From: Ruminococcaceae bacterium UBA7075
Lineage (GTDB): Bacteria > Bacillota > Clostridia > Oscillospirales > Acutalibacteraceae
DNA: 64,000 bases
NCBI GenBank assembly: GCA_002493635.1
Contig: DKZL01000075.1
Location: 125,574 to 189,573 of the forward strand
Reading direction: 5' to 3'
Every line of letters starts with the position of its first letter. Position 1 is the stretch's first letter. Below the pieces are notes generated by a model. It was not told where the DNA came from, ran no database searches, and worked only from the letters and a program-made list of their open reading frames with translations. Positions 61,649 to 64,000 of the stretch are shown piece after piece. The position numbers and the translations under genes are program-made.

Positions 61649-62422
61649 TTATTCAATTCTGAAAGATTCCGCATCTGTACATTTGCCTGTTTTGTCGTCA
61701 ATATCAAATATTACACATTCCATTTTGCAGTCACCCGACGCAAGGTCAAATCGCTGAGGAAGTTTTGTTTTAAATTTTTCAATTATAATCTCGGTTTTTA
61801 CACCCAGAACGGAATGAATTGTTCCCGTCATTCCTACATCTGTTATATAACCTGTTCCCTCCGGCAAAATCTGCACATCAGAAGTCTGTACATGCGTATG
61901 TGTACCGAATACCGCTGATACTTTTCCGTCAAGGTAATAACCCATAGCACGCTTTTCACTCGTAGTTTCGGCGTGAAAATCTACAATGATTATATTGCTT
62001 TCAGCCTGCTTTAGCATACTGTCAACACATTCAAAGGGACAGTCAAGATTGTTATCAATACTCATATTGCCCATAAGATTGATTATAGAAACAATTTTTC
62101 TGCCCGTATCTACATTTATTATGCCTCTTCCCGGAGTTGTTCCTGACGGAAAATTTGCAGGACGGGCTACAAAAAGATTTTCATCAATGTATTCGTATGC
62201 TTCTTTTCGTCTGAAAGTATGGTTACCGAGAGTTATTGCGTCAACTCCGCTGTCAAAAAGAAATTCTGCTGATGTCGGCGTCACTCCGTTGCCGTCTGCT
62301 GAATTCTCGGCATTGCATATAACAAAGTCAATCCCCATTGTTTTTTTGAAAACAGGCAGCTTTTTCCGTAAAAAATTACAGCCTATACTGCCGACAACAT
62401 CACCAATACATAATATTCTCAT
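61649..62422 (-). CDS. ymdB: YmdB-family metallophosphoesterase
   Basis: A 257-residue calcineurin-like phosphoesterase (cyclic nucleotide phosphodiesterase in B. subtilis, affecting biofilm and late adaptive genes). Motifs: RILCIGDVVGSIG, CNAENSADGNGV, TLGNHTFRRKE, VDFHAETTSEKRAMG and FGTHTHVQTSD, nearly complete compared with the family. Confidence 0.94.
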   Translation of the reverse strand: MRILCIGDVVGSIGCNFLRKKLPVFKKTMGIDFVICNAENSADGNGVTPTSAEFLFDSGVDAITLGNHTFRRKEAYEYIDENLFVARPANFPSGTTPGRGIINVDTGRKIVSIINLMGNMSIDNNLDCPFECVDSMLKQAESNIIIVDFHAETTSEKRAMGYYLDGKVSAVFGTHTHVQTSDVQILPEGTGYITDVGMTGTIHSVLGVKTEIIIEKFKTKLPQRFDLASGDCKMECVIFDIDDKTGKCTDAESFRIE

Positions 62423-62504
62423 AATTTACTCCATTATTATTAAAATCACAAAATCAAAAATCAATTATTATATGTGAGCACAAAAATATAATAACACATT
62501 TATT

Positions 62505-63692
62505 TTATTCTGTCACTGCAAATTCAACACATTCAGCAATATTTTCGTTAAATACATAGTTTATTTTGCATTTATACTCACTGTCAGACTCTGATATTTG
62601 CAGTTCACGGCTTTTCAGCGTACTTTCTCCCTTAGAGAAAAGCTCATAAATTAAGCTTTCATTTTCAAATATATTATTTGCAGTTTCGGCATCATATGCA
62701 ATATCAATATTCGAAAGCTCGTAATCAGTTTGAGTTGTGATTCCCAAAGGCAAAGTTACTTCGTTGAGATTAATGCAATGAGTATTATAGCTTCGTGCGT
62801 AATACGGAAACTGAGTAAAAGACATACTGTATGGCAACCTGAACCATAGAAGCGATATTTGGCTACGCTCTATAGTATCTTCTTTTGGAGAATAATATTC
62901 AGTTTTCTTTTGTAAGCTTAGTTCTTTTTGAGAATTAACATCAGCGAAAATTTCTCCGCTTGCCCTCAGATAAGTGAGCGTATCATAGCGTTCCGTATGA
63001 CTTTCGGACACACCGCTGACAAGCAAGTCGCCTTTTGCAACACCGCTGCCAACCATAACATTTGTAACACCGTTTTTTACGTTTGTTTTTGTTATTACTC
63101 CGTCACACTTTGCCTTTAAATTGCAGGGATTAGTATTAGTTTCAAGTTCAGGTTTTTCTACATTTTCTTTAATCTCTACAGAAACAATATTGCCTGTTAT
63201 GTTTACAGACATCCAACCGATTTTCTTATTTGAAATCTGAATTGCACGCTTTACCTCATCTGCATTAATGCTGTTCTTGTATGCGCCTACACTCACACCG
63301 TATTTTTCAAGTTCTCCCAGAAGATATGTATCGCTGATTGTCTGTGTACCTGTAATACTTATTGACCAAACAAAATTTGAAAGTAACATAATAACAGCAA
63401 AACCTAAAGCTGCACCGACAGGCACTCCTATTCTGGGCTTATATTTATTGATAATAAACGGTAAGCCGTGCTTTTGTATTATTCTTAGAGTAACCTTTGC
63501 TTTTCGTGCAGTTTTTCTGATATGCCGATAATCGTTTAATGTCATTGAACCACAAAGACCATTTTCGGCAGGATGATTATTCCAAAGATTTATTCCGTTT
63601 CTTGCAGTTACGTTGAGAAAACGCTCAGGGAACATTCCATTTGCCGTAAAATCAACATAACCTCTGAAAAATCTTATTAAACTGACCAGCAT
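62505..63692 (-). CDS. yqfD: Sporulation protein YqfD
   Basis: A 395-residue membrane protein of stage IV sporulation. An N-terminal domain of about 95 residues, one membrane segment (about 96-115, AALGFAVIMLLSNFVWSI) and a large outside domain with a POTRA-like start (TQTISDTYLLGELEKYGVSV) and KCDGVITKTNVKNGV. The pair yqfC-yqfD is conserved in spore formers. It lies 9 bp after yqfC. Confidence 0.92.
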   Translation of the reverse strand: MLVSLIRFFRGYVDFTANGMFPERFLNVTARNGINLWNNHPAENGLCGSMTLNDYRHIRKTARKAKVTLRIIQKHGLPFIINKYKPRIGVPVGAALGFAVIMLLSNFVWSISITGTQTISDTYLLGELEKYGVSVGAYKNSINADEVKRAIQISNKKIGWMSVNITGNIVSVEIKENVEKPELETNTNPCNLKAKCDGVITKTNVKNGVTNVMVGSGVAKGDLLVSGVSESHTERYDTLTYLRASGEIFADVNSQKELSLQKKTEYYSPKEDTIERSQISLLWFRLPYSMSFTQFPYYARSYNTHCINLNEVTLPLGITTQTDYELSNIDIAYDAETANNIFENESLIYELFSKGESTLKSRELQISESDSEYKCKINYVFNENIAECVEFAVTE

Positions 63693-63701
63693 ATTATCAC
63701 C

Positions 63702-63968
63702 TCAGGTTATAAATTCAACTGCCGTAATAAATCCCTCAATTTCAACGCAGGAGCAGGAAATACAACGAACGGTAAGACCTCTGCCACAAAAGGAAACTAT
63801 CATTTTGGTGGTATTAATTTTAATATTTTCACTCTCATAGAGCAAAATTCCCGTTGAACCTTCAAGAGTTATTCGCCTATTGCCCGTCATTTCAATAAGC
63901 GGTGCTCCGCCCATTGAAATAGGAAGCTGATTATATAAAGGCGTTTGCCTTTGCTTATTTCGTGCCAA
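63702..63968 (-). CDS. yqfC: Sporulation protein YqfC
   Basis: An 88-residue YabP-like protein: residues about 20-85 carry PLIEMTGNRRITLEGSTGIL and ITLEG-like strands ending in RGLTVRCISCSCVEIEGFI. The TTG start has GGGGAG seven bases upstream. First visible gene of the pair; the promoter lies at or beyond the window end. Confidence 0.9.
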   Translation of the reverse strand: MARNKQRQTPLYNQLPISMGGAPLIEMTGNRRITLEGSTGILLYESENIKINTTKMIVSFCGRGLTVRCISCSCVEIEGFITAVEFIT

Positions 63969-64000
63969 AAAAATCTCCCCTGTTTTTATTCTTCATTTAT

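Overview
The window looks like chromosome of a low-GC, spore-forming Firmicute close to Ruminococcus, most like R. bromii. The reasons are a secreted GH13 alpha-amylase with a dockerin and a starch-binding module, a membrane-anchored cohesin-like protein, the SCIFF peptide with its maturase (typical of Clostridia), and several sporulation or germination genes (cwlD, a cwlJ-like and gerQ-like pair, yqfC-yqfD). The species name is inferred from gene content only.

Layout. 0-3.7 kb: end of a tyrosine recombinase, an unassigned protein, radA and cwlD. 3.8-6.4 kb: a decayed RHS/polymorphic-toxin locus with core fragments, a cysteine-peptidase-like toxin tip, an intact and a broken lipoprotein, then a fragment resembling the end of a beta clamp. 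6.7-8.1 kb: methionine aminopeptidase and an unknown protein. 8.1-14.9 kb: a cobalamin-riboswitch operon. 15-17 kb: feoAB. 17-19.7 kb: an MBL-fold protein and the SCIFF system. 19.7-24.7 kb: PLP decarboxylase, prfC, hemW, rubrerythrin. 25-28.4 kb: rfbCDBA (dTDP-rhamnose). 28.7 kb: tRNA-Ser(CGA). 28.9-30 kb: germination pair. 30-34 kb: dockerin amylase and an LRR lipoprotein. 34-39 kb: two convergent paralogous two-component systems, one with a frameshifted regulator. 39.3 kb: cohesin-like protein. 40-64 kb: mostly housekeeping genes (leuB, tcdA, a cation/calcium antiporter, a cytoplasmic GH13, a polar amino acid ABC transporter, a teichoic-acid-type transferase, FNT channel, nrdR, dacF, recG, fakA, ymdB, yqfD, yqfC), with a dispersed hairpin repeat between genes.

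The most notable system is the riboswitch operon. A B12 riboswitch precedes a secreted protein that joins a transcobalamin-type beta domain (DUF4430), a cadherin-like sandwich, an alpha/alpha-toroid domain and a C-terminal type I dockerin. A membrane-anchored second DUF4430 protein, an ECF T-component and a single-chain ATPase-ATPase-S-component fusion follow. This reads as a bacterial counterpart of intrinsic factor/transcobalamin that could be docked on the surface scaffold also used by the amylase. The dockerin repeats of the B12 protein and the amylase share their central residues, and the cohesin-like protein at 39.3 kb is a candidate anchor.

Terminators, promoters and pseudogenes were identified by eye from the sequence; no database search was possible.
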